Part shown: positions 35,652-45,556 of the stretch, piece by piece
Layout: every line of letters starts with the position of its first letter
Position numbering within the stretch: position 1 is the stretch's first letter
NCBI RefSeq assembly: GCF_004004565.1
Contig: NZ_SACM01000001.1
Span: 1,488,001-1,552,000 of the forward strand
Reading direction: 5' to 3'
Source of the DNA: Inhella crocodyli
GTDB taxonomy: Bacteria > Pseudomonadota > Gammaproteobacteria > Burkholderiales > Burkholderiaceae_C
DNA: 64,000 bases
The notes under the pieces: model-generated
What the model was told of the DNA's origin: nothing
What the model saw: only the letters and a program-made list of their open reading frames with translations
Database searches by the model: none
Translations under genes and position numbers: made by a program

Positions 35652-35999
35652 ATGAGCAAAAAGATTTACGTGGGCAACCTGCCCTACTCCGTCACCGACG
35701 AGAGCCTCAAGAGCAACTTCGGCGAGCACGGCGGCGTCGCCTCCGCCAAGGTCATGATCGACCGCGACACCGGCCGCTCCAAAGGCTTCGGTTTCGTCGA
35801 GATGACCTCGCCGGAAGCGGCCCTCGCCGCCATCGCCGCCCTCAACGGCGTGCGCGTCGACGGCCGTGCCATCGTCGTGAACCTGGCCCGCCCGCGCGAA
35901 GAGCGCAGCGGCGACAGCTACAGCCCCGCCGGCTACCGCAGCACGCAGCGCCCGGACGTCGGTTACGGCAACGGCGGCTTCGGCGGCGGCCGCTACTGA
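35652..35999 (+). CDS. Small RNA-binding protein with one RRM domain
   Basis: 115 aa. RNP2 is KIYVGNLPYS at the N-terminus and RNP1 is KGFGFVEM at about residue 43. The C-terminal 30 residues are Gly/Tyr/Arg-rich (YGNGGFGGGRY). This is the bacterial/cyanobacterial Rbp-type family, often induced by cold, which binds single-stranded RNA. The start at 35652 follows AGAAAGG at proper spacing. A strong terminator follows immediately, so it is a single-gene unit. Confidence 0.92.
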   Translation: MSKKIYVGNLPYSVTDESLKSNFGEHGGVASAKVMIDRDTGRSKGFGFVEMTSPEAALAAIAALNGVRVDGRAIVVNLARPREERSGDSYSPAGYRSTQRPDVGYGNGGFGGGRY

Positions 36000-36016
36000 G
36001 CCCTTCGGTGCGCCAC

Positions 36017-36047
36017 GAAAAACCGGCTCCTCGGAGCCGGTTTTTTT
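36017..36047 (+). terminator. Intrinsic terminator after the RRM gene
   Basis: GAAAAACCGGCTCC, a TCG loop and GAGCCGGTTTTTTT form a strong stem with a run of seven T. It starts 17 bp after the RRM stop codon and is A-rich on the left, so it could also work in the opposite direction for the gene ending at 36090. Confidence 0.92.
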
Positions 36048-36089
36048 ATGGCCGGACGGACCCCGTGCCGGCGGCACCGTCGCGCAACC

Positions 36090-36320
36090 TCACCCCGGCG
36101 CCCGACCGTCCAACAAGCGAACCTCGCCCGACCACGCGTGGTCGGCGACGTACACCACCCAGGCCTGGCCCGAGGCCGGGTCGCGGAACCGCGAGTTGTG
36201 CCAGGGGGAATCGGCATCCCAATTGGGCGACTCTTCCAGCAGGCCGAGGCGGACCTGCGCCACCGACCAGCGGTGAATGGCCGCCACCTCCAAGCGCTGC
36301 TGGGTGTTTCGAACTTCCAT
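36090..36320 (-). CDS. Small hypothetical protein downstream of the TonB receptor
   Basis: 76 aa from ATG 36320. The sequence is soluble and Trp-rich (HRWSVAQ, SPWHNSRF, QAWVVYVADHAWSG) with no signal peptide or known domain. It follows the TonB-dependent receptor gene on the same strand after about 40 bp and could be cotranscribed. There is no strong ribosome binding site; a TTG start at 36344 would add 8 residues. It could be a real small protein or chance. Confidence 0.4.
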   Translation of the reverse strand: MEVRNTQQRLEVAAIHRWSVAQVRLGLLEESPNWDADSPWHNSRFRDPASGQAWVVYVADHAWSGEVRLLDGRAPG

Positions 36321-36359
36321 GATCGATCGCGCGAGGATTTGCAAGGCGCAGCTTCGCGC

Positions 36360-38630
36360 TCAGATCCGCCCACTCAAGCTCAGCATCAGCTGCCGCGGCG
36401 CGCCCATCAACAGGGTTTGGTTCGTGCCGCTGGGGTCGCTGTTGGGAAAGCCGTTGGTGCCGACCGTGGCCACGTAGCGGCGGTTGCCGAGGTTGGTGAC
36501 GGCCAGGCGCAGGCTGGCGTCGCGAACGGCGGTCCAGCCCAGCCATGGCCCCAAGCGCAGGCCGGCGCTGGCGTTGAGCAGGGTGCGGGCGGGCACGGCC
36601 GCGTCGTTGGTGTGGCTGTAGAAGCGGCGGGCCATGAAGTCCAGGCCCAGCTCACCGAACCAAGGGCCGCGCTCGGCGCTGAGGATGGACTTGGCCATGG
36701 TGCGCGGGGCATCGACCACGTCCTTGCCGGCCAGGGGCACGGTGATGGGCTGGTTCGCCGCGTCGCGGCTTTGCACGTCGTCGCGGTAGGTCGAGCGGTT
36801 GAGGCTGAGGCTGTTGTAGAGCGTCCAGCCCGGGTGCAGGCGCAGCGACAGCGTGGCTTCGAGCCCGCGGGCGCGCACGCCGCCCACGTTGGCCAGCACC
36901 GCCGGGTTGCCCACGATGGCCGAGCCTGGGGTGACGGCCAGCAGGCGGTCGCGGAAGTTCGCACCGTAGAGGGTGAGCGCGGCCTGGTAGCGCGCCTCGG
37001 TGGCGCGCCAGCCCAGCTCCACCGTGGTGGCGGTTTCTGGGCGCAGGGTGTCGCGGATGGCGTCGAAGCCGGCTTGCGTGGTGGCAAAGGGGCTGGCGCC
37101 GGTGGCACTGGCTTGGAAGGCGCGCAGGTTGCGCTGCGCGCCAGCGAACAGCTCGTGCACGGCGTTCACCTGCCAGTTCAGGCCCAACTGGGGCAAGAAG
37201 CCGCGCTGCGCACGGATGGCGCCGGCCGGGCCGGTGCCGAGCAGGCGCTCGGCATCGATGGTGGCGCTCAGGGCCTTGAAACCCGCGCCCAGGGTCAGCG
37301 TGGGGCTCAGCGCCAGGGTGTCGGACAGCGAGGCCTGCTGCGTGCGCGTGTGGAAGCGGTAGGCCCACTGCGTGAGGAAGGGGTCGCGCGGGAAGGCGTA
37401 GGGGCTGGGCACGGCGCCGGGGGGCGTGGCGTAGAAGCGGCGGGCCTGGTCGAAGTCGTTGTCTTCGTGCCAGAAGGCGGCGCGCACTTGGTGGGCCCCC
37501 AGGTCCCACTGCAGCGCGGCCGTGGCGCCCCGGCGGTGGATGGCGTACTCGGTGGTGCGCAGCGAAATCGGCGTGCCGTCGGGCGAGGGGGTGTAAGGCG
37601 TGTACCAAAGTCCGCGCCCGTCGTTGCCGTGGTGGTAGGCCCCGAGCTGCAGGCGCCAAGCCGGGGCCAAGGCCGTCTCCAAGTTCACCCCCGCCAGCAG
37701 GTCGCGGCGCAGGCCGGCGCCGGCGTAGTAGGCGTCGTCGCACTGCGGCACGTAGGCGGTGTTGCCGTTGCCGCACAGGGCCTGCGCGGCGCGCAGGGCG
37801 GCGTTGAAGTCGGGGTAGGTGTTGTCCCAGCGCGGGCCCAGGCGCTGGATCATCTCCAGCGACAGGTCTTGGTCGTCGATCTCCTCGCGCGACGAGTGGT
37901 TGAAGAAGGCGGTGAGCTGGCCGCCGTCCCAGGCCTTTTGCGCCTTGAGGTTGAGCTGGCGTTGGCGCTGCTGGCCGGCGCCCTTCCACTTGTCGGCGGC
38001 CTGTTGCGTGGCGCTGAGGTAGGCGCTGCCCAGCGCGGTGTCGCCGCTGTCCAGGCGCAGGTGGGTGCGGCGGTTGGCGTGGCTGCCCAGGGTCTGCGCG
38101 GCGCGCAGGCCGAAGCGGCGCTCGGGCGCGTCCGAGAAGAACTGCAGCGTGCCGCCCAGGTTGCTGCTGGACGGGGTGTCGAGCGCCCCGGTGCCTTGCG
38201 AGAGCTCGGCCCCCGCCACGTTCTCGCTGGCGATGGCCCGACCGATGTGCAGGCCGTTGAGGTTGCCGTAGCTCATGTCGCCCAGGGGCACGCCGTCGAG
38301 CGTGAAGCCGAGCTGGTTTTGCGAGAAGCCACGCACCGTGAAGCGGGCCGACCACTCGTAGTTGCCCAAGGCGTCGGCCGATTGGACGTTCACGCCGGGC
38401 AAACGCGCCACCGTGAGCAAGGGGTTCTGCCCCGAGATGGCGGCGGTTTGCAGCTCGCTGCGCCCCACGCGGTGCACCGAGCGCAGTTGCCCACGGCCCA
38501 CGGTGATGGTCACGGCCTCGAGTTCGGTGCTGGGGCGCTCGCCCGATTCGCTTTGCGCCGCCGCCGGCACGGCCGCACCCGCGCCCAGCAGCAGCAAGCA
38601 GCTGGCCAAGGCGGTGGCGGCAATGCGCAT
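36360..38630 (-). CDS. TonB-dependent outer-membrane receptor
   Basis: 756 aa. A signal peptide ends near AVPAAAQ (about residue 26). An N-terminal plug domain has LEAVTITVGRG (TonB-box-like), LLTVARLPGVNV, RFTVRGFSQNQLGFTLDGVPLGD and GALDTPSSSNLGGTLQF. The barrel contains many aromatic, alternating strands and ends with LMLSLSGRI. It imports a siderophore-, heme- or cofactor-like ligand using TonB energy; the ligand is not identifiable. It resembles the Fec/Fiu-like branch with GTGALDTPSSSNLGG. The start at 38630 follows AAGGAC and gives a typical signal; the longer frame is not needed. A TonB-like transducer is encoded nearby. Confidence 0.9.
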   Translation of the reverse strand: MRIAATALASCLLLLGAGAAVPAAAQSESGERPSTELEAVTITVGRGQLRSVHRVGRSELQTAAISGQNPLLTVARLPGVNVQSADALGNYEWSARFTVRGFSQNQLGFTLDGVPLGDMSYGNLNGLHIGRAIASENVAGAELSQGTGALDTPSSSNLGGTLQFFSDAPERRFGLRAAQTLGSHANRRTHLRLDSGDTALGSAYLSATQQAADKWKGAGQQRQRQLNLKAQKAWDGGQLTAFFNHSSREEIDDQDLSLEMIQRLGPRWDNTYPDFNAALRAAQALCGNGNTAYVPQCDDAYYAGAGLRRDLLAGVNLETALAPAWRLQLGAYHHGNDGRGLWYTPYTPSPDGTPISLRTTEYAIHRRGATAALQWDLGAHQVRAAFWHEDNDFDQARRFYATPPGAVPSPYAFPRDPFLTQWAYRFHTRTQQASLSDTLALSPTLTLGAGFKALSATIDAERLLGTGPAGAIRAQRGFLPQLGLNWQVNAVHELFAGAQRNLRAFQASATGASPFATTQAGFDAIRDTLRPETATTVELGWRATEARYQAALTLYGANFRDRLLAVTPGSAIVGNPAVLANVGGVRARGLEATLSLRLHPGWTLYNSLSLNRSTYRDDVQSRDAANQPITVPLAGKDVVDAPRTMAKSILSAERGPWFGELGLDFMARRFYSHTNDAAVPARTLLNASAGLRLGPWLGWTAVRDASLRLAVTNLGNRRYVATVGTNGFPNSDPSGTNQTLLMGAPRQLMLSLSGRI

Positions 38631-38848
38631 GAGGGCGTCCTTTTCTTGGGGGGATCTCGGCGGGGCCCGTCGCGCCGGCGCGGGGCCGGGGCGAACGCCC
38701 GCAGTCTCGCAGGGTACGCACCTGCCCCTGAAGCTTTCGTGAAGCTGACGCATCAGGCCCACGGCCGTTCGGGTTTTCGCGCCTTTGTGGCGCGCTTGGG
38801 GACTTTCGCTACGCGGCAAGGTGCTGGAGGCCATTAGGCTTCACGCCA

Positions 38849-39700
38849 ATGCCCAGCCCACGCTTCCGCTCCCTGCCTCGCGCGGCCCTGGCCGTTTGGG
38901 CGACGCTCGGGCTGGCACTGGCCCTGGGCACCGGAACCCCGGCCCACGCGCAAGTCCTGACGCTGAAGACGATCTCGGTGTGCGACGACGTCAACGAATG
39001 GCCGCCCTTCACCTACCTGGCCCCCGGGGCCGCCGAGAAGGCGCAGCGCACCGGCAGCGGCCCGCAAGATGTGCAGGGCTTTTCGGTGGAGGTGCTGCGC
39101 AGCATCTTGGCGCCCAAAGGCATTGCGCTGCGCATCGAGTTGCTGCCCTGGGTGCGCTGCCTGCGCGAGCTCGACAGCGGCACGCAGTACCAGATGGCCC
39201 TGAACGCCAGCGCCAACGCCGAGCGGCAAAAGCGCTTCTACCTGTCGGACACGGTGCACGCCACCACGCCCGGCTACTTCTACTCGCGCCGGCGCTACCC
39301 CGACGGCGTGCCCGTGAGCAGCGCGCAGGACCTGGCCTCGTTCCGGGTGTGTGGCGTGCACGGCTACAACTACTCGGCCTACGGCCTGCGCGACGACCAG
39401 GTGGACCGCGGGGCGCTGAACTTCGGCCGCGTCATCGCCAAGCTGCTGGCCGACCGTTGCGAGCTTGGCGTGGGCGAGTTGGAGGTGGTCAAGGCGTCCG
39501 AGCACCTGGGCCAGCCCATCGCGCAAGACCCGGACATCGCCTACGCCCGCGTGCCCGGCATGCCCAAGGTGGAGTTCCACATGCTGGTCTCGCGCCAGCA
39601 TCCGCAAGGCCAGGCCTTGCTGCAAGTGCTGAACAGCGGCCTCAAGGACCTGCGGGACCGGGGCCAGTTGCAGGCCATCCACCGGCGCTACACGCAATGA
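38849..39700 (+). CDS. Periplasmic substrate-binding protein, family 3-like
   Basis: 283 aa. A signal peptide ends near AHAQ (about residue 34). The mature part starts KTISVCDDVNEWPPFTYL, the usual start of extracellular solute-binding proteins of family 3, and contains VEVLRSIL, LPWVRCLRELDSG and NASANAERQKRFYLSD. Transport components are absent nearby, so it may be an orphan receptor feeding a sensor protein elsewhere. It is followed by a second such gene after 25 bp. The ligand is unknown; conserved Arg and Asp positions suggest an amino-acid-like ligand. Confidence 0.78.
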   Translation: MPSPRFRSLPRAALAVWATLGLALALGTGTPAHAQVLTLKTISVCDDVNEWPPFTYLAPGAAEKAQRTGSGPQDVQGFSVEVLRSILAPKGIALRIELLPWVRCLRELDSGTQYQMALNASANAERQKRFYLSDTVHATTPGYFYSRRRYPDGVPVSSAQDLASFRVCGVHGYNYSAYGLRDDQVDRGALNFGRVIAKLLADRCELGVGELEVVKASEHLGQPIAQDPDIAYARVPGMPKVEFHMLVSRQHPQGQALLQVLNSGLKDLRDRGQLQAIHRRYTQ

Positions 39701-39725
39701 GGCGGGTGCGAGGCCGGCACCGCGC

Positions 39726-40661
39726 ATGACCCAGCTTGCCCCGCCCCGCTCTGCCGTCGAAGCCTTGCCGTCAGGGCCGCGGCAATGCCGTCCTGGGCGC
39801 CGGGCGGCGCTGTCGCTGTCGCTCGCACTCCCCCTCGCGCTGGGGGCCGGCCGCCTGCACGCCACCGAGCCGATCGAAGTCCGGGTGCCCGCCTTTGACG
39901 CGCCACGCGACGGACGACCTGGCTACTTCTTCGAAGTGCTAGAGCTCGCCCTGCGCAAGACCCAGGACAGCCATGGCCCGTACCGCGTGAGCATCCTGAA
40001 AGAAGTGATCTCGCTCGAACGCGCGGTGCAAGAGCTGAAGAACCAGCAGCTCATCGACGTGGTGTTCACCGCGCCCAACCCGGGCTTGACCGATGGCCTT
40101 CAGCCCATCCCGGTGTCCTTGCTGAAGGAGCTGAACAACTACCGGATCTTGTTGATCCGCGAGGGCGAGCAGGCCCGCTTCGACACGGTTCGAACGCTGG
40201 ACGACCTGCGAACCCTCCGCGCGGGCCTGGGCCTGCAATGGGTGGACACCAAGATCCTGCGGCACAACGGCTTTCGGGTGGAGGGCTCGGCCTGGCACGA
40301 GAACCTGTTCAAGATGCTCGCCGCGAAGCGCTTTGACTTCTTTCCCAGGGGCCTGTACGAGGTGCAAAGCGACCACCGCCGCTACCGGCACCTGGGCTTG
40401 GCCATGGAGAAGAACCTGTTCCTCTACTACGAGGCGCCCTTCTACTTCTTCGTCAACGCCAAGAACCAGGTCCTCGGCCAGCGCTTGGAGACCGGGCTGA
40501 AGCTCGCCCTGGCCGACGGCAGCTTCGACCGCTTGCTGAACAGCTACCCCGAGTTCCGCGCGGCCACGGCGCTGCAGCTCCAAGCACCGCGCCGCTTGCT
40601 CCGCTTGGCGCCATTGCCGGGCGGCTGCGGGGCGCTGTCGCCCTCGAAACCGAGCTGCTGA
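39726..40661 (+). CDS. Second periplasmic binding-protein-like gene
   Basis: 311 aa. A signal region (GRRAALSLSLALPLALGAGRLHA) ends near residue 46. The mature part has VRVPAFDAPRDGRPGYFFEVLELAL, FTAPNPGLTDGL and ENLFKMLAAKRFDFFPRGLYEV, which fit the type II binding-protein fold seen in family 3-like proteins of unknown ligand. It is only distantly similar to the preceding gene, so this is not a recent duplication. The last 25 residues (Arg/Pro/Cys-rich) look added. Confidence 0.65.
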   Translation: MTQLAPPRSAVEALPSGPRQCRPGRRAALSLSLALPLALGAGRLHATEPIEVRVPAFDAPRDGRPGYFFEVLELALRKTQDSHGPYRVSILKEVISLERAVQELKNQQLIDVVFTAPNPGLTDGLQPIPVSLLKELNNYRILLIREGEQARFDTVRTLDDLRTLRAGLGLQWVDTKILRHNGFRVEGSAWHENLFKMLAAKRFDFFPRGLYEVQSDHRRYRHLGLAMEKNLFLYYEAPFYFFVNAKNQVLGQRLETGLKLALADGSFDRLLNSYPEFRAATALQLQAPRRLLRLAPLPGGCGALSPSKPSC

Positions 40662-40682
40662 GGCCCGTCCCGCCCCAAGCGC

Positions 40683-41723
40683 TCAGCCCGGGGCCACCAG
40701 CCCCAAGAATCGGTCGAGCATGTGGAAGTGGTCGTCGAAGCATTGCGCTTCCATCGCAGCCAGCTCGGCGATGGGCACCCAGCGGGCTGCCGCCGCGTCG
40801 TCCTGGCCCCGCACCTCGGGCAGCTCGCGCTCGCCCAAATCGAAGTGGTGCGTGTGCGAGATGGTCCGCCCGCGCTGGCTGCGGTCGGGGTGGTCGAAGG
40901 TGGCCACGCCGCGCAGCGCGCGCTGCAGGGTGTCGGGCAGCAGGCGCAGGCCGGTCTCTTCTTCCAGTTCGCGCACGGCCGATTGGTAAAGGGTGTCGCG
41001 CGGTTCCACAAAACCGCCGGGCAGCGCCCACAGGCCCTGGCCGGGGTCGCGCCCGCGCTGGATCAGCAGCACGTGGCCGGCGCACTGCACCACCACGTCC
41101 ACGGTGACGAACACCGGCGCGTAGGGGGCCGCGGCCCAGGCCTGGCGGTAGCTTTTCAGCATGGCCCACTCGCGGCGCAGGGCCGCCAGGTAGGGCAAGT
41201 GGGCCCAGGCGCGCACGAAGTCGCGCGTGCTGGGCGGCACCTGGTCCACCCAACTGGCCAGCACGGCGTCCAGGGCCTCGGGCTCGCTGTCGAAGAGGGC
41301 GGCGCGCAGGTCGGTGGCGTCCACGCGGTGCTGGCGCGGCAGGCTCAAGAGCTGCCAAGGCGCGAAGCGGCGCAGGTAGTCGCTGGTGGCGTCTTTGAAG
41401 TGGCCGACCAGCAGCGCCTCGTCCGTGCCCGTGAGCCACTGCACGCCGTCGCGCACGGCCTGCACCCAGCGCGTCTCGTCGTACAGGTCGCGCAAGGGCA
41501 GCACGTCCACGCGGGCGCGCTCGGCCTCGGGCAGGGCCAGGCGCAGCATCTCGGCGCGCTCGGCCGCGCTGAACGGGTGCCGGGGCGAGCGCGCCTGGTG
41601 GGCCGATCCCAGCACCACCACCACGCGCGGGGCGCGGGCCAAGGCCTCGCGCACCAGGGCCAGGTGGCCGAGGTGAAAGGGCTGGAAGCGGCCGATGACC
41701 ACCGCAACTTGAACGGCACTCAT
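40683..41723 (-). CDS. nadM: Bifunctional NMN adenylyltransferase / Nudix hydrolase
   Basis: 346 aa. The N-terminal cytidylyltransferase-like domain has IGRFQPFHLGH with HxGH at residues 17-20, and the C-terminal half is a Nudix domain with GGFVEPRDTLYQSAVRELEEETGL (REXXEE intact; the first Glu of the box is Asp). The NadM domain makes NAD from NMN and ATP, and the Nudix domain probably hydrolyses ADP-ribose. Such fusions are known in bacteria and cyanobacteria. Last gene of pncA-pncB-nadE-nadM; its ATG overlaps the nadE stop (ATGA), so expression is coupled. Confidence 0.92.
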   Translation of the reverse strand: MSAVQVAVVIGRFQPFHLGHLALVREALARAPRVVVVLGSAHQARSPRHPFSAAERAEMLRLALPEAERARVDVLPLRDLYDETRWVQAVRDGVQWLTGTDEALLVGHFKDATSDYLRRFAPWQLLSLPRQHRVDATDLRAALFDSEPEALDAVLASWVDQVPPSTRDFVRAWAHLPYLAALRREWAMLKSYRQAWAAAPYAPVFVTVDVVVQCAGHVLLIQRGRDPGQGLWALPGGFVEPRDTLYQSAVRELEEETGLRLLPDTLQRALRGVATFDHPDRSQRGRTISHTHHFDLGERELPEVRGQDDAAAARWVPIAELAAMEAQCFDDHFHMLDRFLGLVAPG

Positions 41724-43432
41724 GCGAACACCCCCGGGTCATGCGCCGCGATCGGCATCTGCCGCCCCTGACCAAAGGCCCGCGCACGCAGGCGAATGAG
41801 GGGCGGGGCTTGTCGGCGCTTGTACTCGCTGCGGTGCACCAAGCGGGCCACGCGCTCGATCAGGGCGCGACCCTCCTCGCTGGCGCGCAGGCCGGCCAGG
41901 CAGGCCTCGGCCGCCTCGCGCTCGCGCGCCGACAGGCGCTCGCCTTCGATCATGCCCTTGAGCACCTCGTCCAGCACCGGGTAGGGCGGCAGGCTGTCGC
42001 TGTCGCGCTGGCCGGGCGCCAACTCGGCCGAGGGCTCCTTGACGAGGATGGCCTCGGGGATGAGCTCGCGGCCGGCGGCTTCGTTGAGGTGGCGCGAGAG
42101 CGCGAAGACCTCGGTCTTGTAAAGATCGCCGATCAGGCCCAGGCCGCCGTTGGTGTCGCCGTACAGCGTGCAGTAGCCGACCGAGACCTCGCTCTTGTTG
42201 CCGGTGGTGAGCAGCAGGTGGCCGTGGGCGTTGGAGTAGGCCATGAGCACGGTGCCGCGCACGCGGGCTTGCAGGTTCTCCAGCGTGAGGCCCTGCATGG
42301 ACGCGCCAAAGCTGCTGGCGAACTGGGCTTTGAGCGCCTCCACCGCGCCCTGGATGGGGTGGTTCAGCAGGGGGATGCCCAGGTTGCGGCACAGGGCCTC
42401 GGAATCGCTGACCGAGCCGCTGGACGAGAAGCTGGAGGGCATGGTGATGCCGACCACGTTCTCGGGGCCCAAGGCCTCGACCGCCAGGGCCAGGGTGAGC
42501 GCGCTGTCGATGCCGCCCGAGCTGCCCACCACCGCCTGGCGAAAGCCGCAGCGGCGGGCGTAGTCGCGCAGGCCGAGCACGATCTGGGCGCGGTAGAAGG
42601 CCAAGGTGCTCAGGCCGGCGGGGTCGGGCCGCGCCGGGCGGCGCCCGTCCAGCTCGACGAAGCGCCCGTCGACAAAGCCCAGGGTGTGCACGCACTCGTC
42701 GAAGCGCACGGCCTCGAAGACCACCCCCTCGTCGGGCTCGACGGCGAAACTGGCGCCGTCGTACACCAGCTGGTCGTGCCCGCCCACGTGGTTCACGTAC
42801 AGGATGGGCAGGCCGTTGCGGCGGCTGGCGGCGCCGAAGACCTGGTGGCGCTGCTCGCGCTTGCCCACGTTGCTGGGGCTGGCGTTGAGGCTGATGACGA
42901 GCTCGGGGGCCGCATCGCGCAGGCGATCGAACGGATTGACGCGATAGTCGTCGGCCTCGTCGTTCCATCCGTCTTCGCAGATCAAGAGCCCGACCTGCGT
43001 GGACCCCAAGCGCAGCACCTTGGCCACGTCGGGGCCGGGCTCGAAGTGGCGGCGTTCGTCGAACACGTTGTAGGTGGGCAGCAACTGCTTGGCGTAGCGC
43101 AGCAGCTCCTCGCCCGCCTGCAGCACCAGCAGGCCGTTGTGCAGCTTCTTGCCCGGGCCGTCGTGGCGCAGCGGCGTGCCGACCACCCAGGCCAGCTCGG
43201 GCAGCGCGCGGGAGGCCGCGCGCAGCGCGTCCAGGCCGGCGTCGATCTGCCGCCCAAAGCCGGGCTCGTCGAGCAGGTCGCCGGGGTAGTAGCCGGTGAG
43301 GGCCAGCTCGGGGAAGACGATCAGGCGCGAGCCCTCCATGGCGGCCTGTTGGGCGGCCTGCACCATGCGCGCGACGTTGCCCTGCACGTCGCCCACGGTG
43401 AGGTTGAGTTGGGCCAGGGTCAGTTTCAGCAT
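41720..43432 (-). CDS. nadE: Glutamine-dependent NAD synthetase
   Basis: 570 aa. The N-terminal glutaminase (nitrilase) domain has Glu42 ([11 protein letters not shown]), Lys115 (AKQLLPTYN) and Cys152 (LLICEDGWN) as catalytic triad. The C-terminal synthetase domain has the ATP-PPase loop SSGGIDSAL at about residues 304-312 and later [17 protein letters not shown]. It converts deamido-NAD to NAD with glutamine nitrogen. The start at 43432 lies inside the end of pncB (7-nt overlap); the longer frame upstream is spurious. It belongs to the pncA-pncB-nadE-nadM operon. Confidence 0.95.
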   Translation of the reverse strand: MLKLTLAQLNLTVGDVQGNVARMVQAAQQAAMEGSRLIVFPELALTGYYPGDLLDEPGFGRQIDAGLDALRAASRALPELAWVVGTPLRHDGPGKKLHNGLLVLQAGEELLRYAKQLLPTYNVFDERRHFEPGPDVAKVLRLGSTQVGLLICEDGWNDEADDYRVNPFDRLRDAAPELVISLNASPSNVGKREQRHQVFGAASRRNGLPILYVNHVGGHDQLVYDGASFAVEPDEGVVFEAVRFDECVHTLGFVDGRFVELDGRRPARPDPAGLSTLAFYRAQIVLGLRDYARRCGFRQAVVGSSGGIDSALTLALAVEALGPENVVGITMPSSFSSSGSVSDSEALCRNLGIPLLNHPIQGAVEALKAQFASSFGASMQGLTLENLQARVRGTVLMAYSNAHGHLLLTTGNKSEVSVGYCTLYGDTNGGLGLIGDLYKTEVFALSRHLNEAAGRELIPEAILVKEPSAELAPGQRDSDSLPPYPVLDEVLKGMIEGERLSAREREAAEACLAGLRASEEGRALIERVARLVHRSEYKRRQAPPLIRLRARAFGQGRQMPIAAHDPGVFA

Positions 43433-44622
43433 GGCGCTTTCACCCCGAAGACCTGGCGCAGGTAGGCCAAGAAGGTTTCGTCGTCGCACAGGGTCTTGCC
43501 CGGGCTGTCGCTGAGCTTGGCCACGGGCTGGCCGTTGGCGTGGGTCAGCTTCATCACGATGTTCAGCGGCTGCGGCCCCAGGTCGTTGCTGAGGTGCGTG
43601 CCGATGCCAAAGCCCAACTGCACGCGGTCGGCAAAGTGGCGGTGCAGCGCCAGCGCCTTGGCCACGCTCAGCCCGTCGCTGAACACCAGGCGCTTGGTGT
43701 GCGCGTCGATGCGCAGCTTGGCGTAGTGGGCCAGGGCCTTCTCGCCCCAGACCACGGGGTCGCCGCTGTCGTGGCGCAGGCCATCAAAGAGCTTGGCGAA
43801 GTAGAGGTCGAAGTCGGCCAGGAAGGCGTCCATGCCGACGACGTCGGTCAAGGCGATGCCCAGGTCGCCGCGGTACTCCTGCACCCAGTCTTCCAGCGCG
43901 GCCTTTTGGTGATCGCGCAGGCGCACGCCCAGGGCCTGGAAGGTTTGCAGGTACTCGTGCGCCATGGTGCCGATGGGCACGAGGCCAAGTTCCTTGGCCA
44001 GCAGCACGTTGGAGGTGCCGCGGAACACGCCGGGCAAGGCGTCGCGGAAGCTCGCCACCACGTGGCGCTGCCAGTCGCCGGCGAAGCGGCGGCGCAGGCC
44101 GAAGTCGAACACCTCCAGCGGGTGCTGGCCGGGCTGCACCTGCGCTGCGCCCTGCTGCAGCGCGTCGATCTTGGCGCGCAGGCGGCGCTCGCCCTCCATG
44201 CGCACCTCGGGCGTGTCAAAGCGGCGGAAGTACAACTCGTTGACGATGGCCAGCACCGGGATCTCGAAGCCCATCACGTGCACTTGCGGGCCTTTGGCCA
44301 CGATGTGCAGGGTGTCGCCCTCGGTGTGCACGGCGATGAAGGCGCGCTGGAAGCGGAACACGCGCAAGAAGTCGACGAAGTCGCTCTTCATGTAGCGCAG
44401 TGCGCCCAAGAAGGCCAGCTCGTCGGGCTGGAAGCTCAAGGCGCACAGCGCGTCCAGCTCGCGCTCCACGTCGGCCTTCAACTCGGCCAGCGGGTAGGCC
44501 GGCTGGTTGCGGCAAACGAAGCGGTACTCGGCCTGGGTCTGCGGGTGCCGGTGCAGCAGGGTTTGCCACATCGTGAACTTGTAGAGGTCGGTGTCCAGCA
44601 GGCTTTGGATGACGGGGCGCAT
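43426..44622 (-). CDS. pncB: Nicotinate phosphoribosyltransferase
   Basis: 398 aa. It begins with [19 protein letters not shown] (PncB hallmark) and contains [41 protein letters not shown] (phosphoribosyl binding) and [17 protein letters not shown]. It makes nicotinate mononucleotide from nicotinate and PRPP with ATP. The start at 44622 overlaps the pncA stop by 1 nt (TGATG). It takes nicotinate made by PncA, so the two genes form a salvage pair. Confidence 0.95.
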   Translation of the reverse strand: MRPVIQSLLDTDLYKFTMWQTLLHRHPQTQAEYRFVCRNQPAYPLAELKADVERELDALCALSFQPDELAFLGALRYMKSDFVDFLRVFRFQRAFIAVHTEGDTLHIVAKGPQVHVMGFEIPVLAIVNELYFRRFDTPEVRMEGERRLRAKIDALQQGAAQVQPGQHPLEVFDFGLRRRFAGDWQRHVVASFRDALPGVFRGTSNVLLAKELGLVPIGTMAHEYLQTFQALGVRLRDHQKAALEDWVQEYRGDLGIALTDVVGMDAFLADFDLYFAKLFDGLRHDSGDPVVWGEKALAHYAKLRIDAHTKRLVFSDGLSVAKALALHRHFADRVQLGFGIGTHLSNDLGPQPLNIVMKLTHANGQPVAKLSDSPGKTLCDDETFLAYLRQVFGVKAPC

Positions 44623-45461
44623 CAGGCGATCTCCTCCGCCGTGGCCAGGCGCAGGCCGCGCGCTTGGCAGTCGCGCAGGAACTCGGCCTGCTGGGCCTCG
44701 AAGCCGCCCACGGGGCTGATGCAGTCGGTCAGCAGCACCAGCTTGTCCAGGCGGCCCGAGGGCAGGTGTGCGGCCAGGTGCTCCACGGTGGCGCGCACGC
44801 AGTGGCTGCCCGCCTCGCCCGCAATCAACACGCGCTCGCTGGCGTCCAGTTGGGCCAGCAGCGCGGTGTTCAGCGCGGTGCGCGCGTCGGCGGCGTCGGG
44901 CACCTCGGCCTGCAGCGCGCTGTAGTGCTCGGTCCAGGGGTTCTCGCCCTTGGTGACCACGGCCACGGCGCGGCCTTGCGCGTCCGACCAGGCGTCCAGC
45001 GCCGCTTGCAGGCCGGCGTGCACGGCGTGGCCCCAGGTGCCCATTTGGCAGTGCACCGGCCAGACCATCAGCGTGTAGCGGCCGGTGGCCTCCAGCGCGT
45101 CCAGGTAGGCCAGCACGCGGGGCAAGGCGGCGGGGTCCCGCGGCGCAAAGCGGCCGGCGCGCACCTCGGCGGCGGTGATGGCCGTGAAGGGCGACGGGGC
45201 CTGGCCGGTGGCGGCCTCGCGCCAGAAGCCGGGGTGCGCCACGTCGATGCGGTGGTGCGAATCCAGGGTCAGGGTCACGGCGTCCAGGCCGGCGCCCAGG
45301 CGCTTCACCAGCGCGGCCACGCGCTGCAAGTCGGCGTGCGCGCCGGCCACGGGCAAGGCGGGCCGCAGGGCCTCGCCCGTCACGGGCGAACGGGGCCACC
45401 AGGCCTCGGGCAGGTCGCAGAAGTCGTTCTGCGGGTCGATCAACAGCAGCTGTGTGCGCAT
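44622..45461 (-). CDS. pncA: Nicotinamidase-like cysteine hydrolase
   Basis: 279 aa. The isochorismatase-like fold starts [13 protein letters not shown] with catalytic Asp9. A metal-binding [11 protein letters not shown] segment is near residue 67 and the nucleophile Cys221 is in [10 protein letters not shown]. The protein is longer than many PncA enzymes (about 200 aa) because of inserts in the middle. It deaminates nicotinamide to nicotinate, feeding PncB encoded next. The start at 45461 has GAGAGG upstream. First gene of the NAD operon, divergent from nrtR, with an operator-like palindrome between. Confidence 0.85.
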   Translation of the reverse strand: MRTQLLLIDPQNDFCDLPEAWWPRSPVTGEALRPALPVAGAHADLQRVAALVKRLGAGLDAVTLTLDSHHRIDVAHPGFWREAATGQAPSPFTAITAAEVRAGRFAPRDPAALPRVLAYLDALEATGRYTLMVWPVHCQMGTWGHAVHAGLQAALDAWSDAQGRAVAVVTKGENPWTEHYSALQAEVPDAADARTALNTALLAQLDASERVLIAGEAGSHCVRATVEHLAAHLPSGRLDKLVLLTDCISPVGGFEAQQAEFLRDCQARGLRLATAEEIA

Positions 45462-45507
45462 CGGGAACCTCTCTCTTTCGTGCTTGTGTGGCGACATCCT
45501 AGCGCCA

Positions 45508-45530
45508 CTTTAATGCACTGTGCACTTAAG
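45508..45530. promoter_or_regulatory. Candidate NrtR operator between the NAD operon and nrtR
   Basis: TGCAC-T-GTGCA (45514-45524) is a perfect inverted repeat, extended by TTTAA on one side and TTAAG on the other. It lies in the 95-bp gap between the divergent starts of pncA (45461) and nrtR (45557), a good place for an autoregulating repressor to block both. Confidence 0.6.
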
Positions 45531-45556
45531 TTGTCTTGCCGCCACAAGAGGACGGT

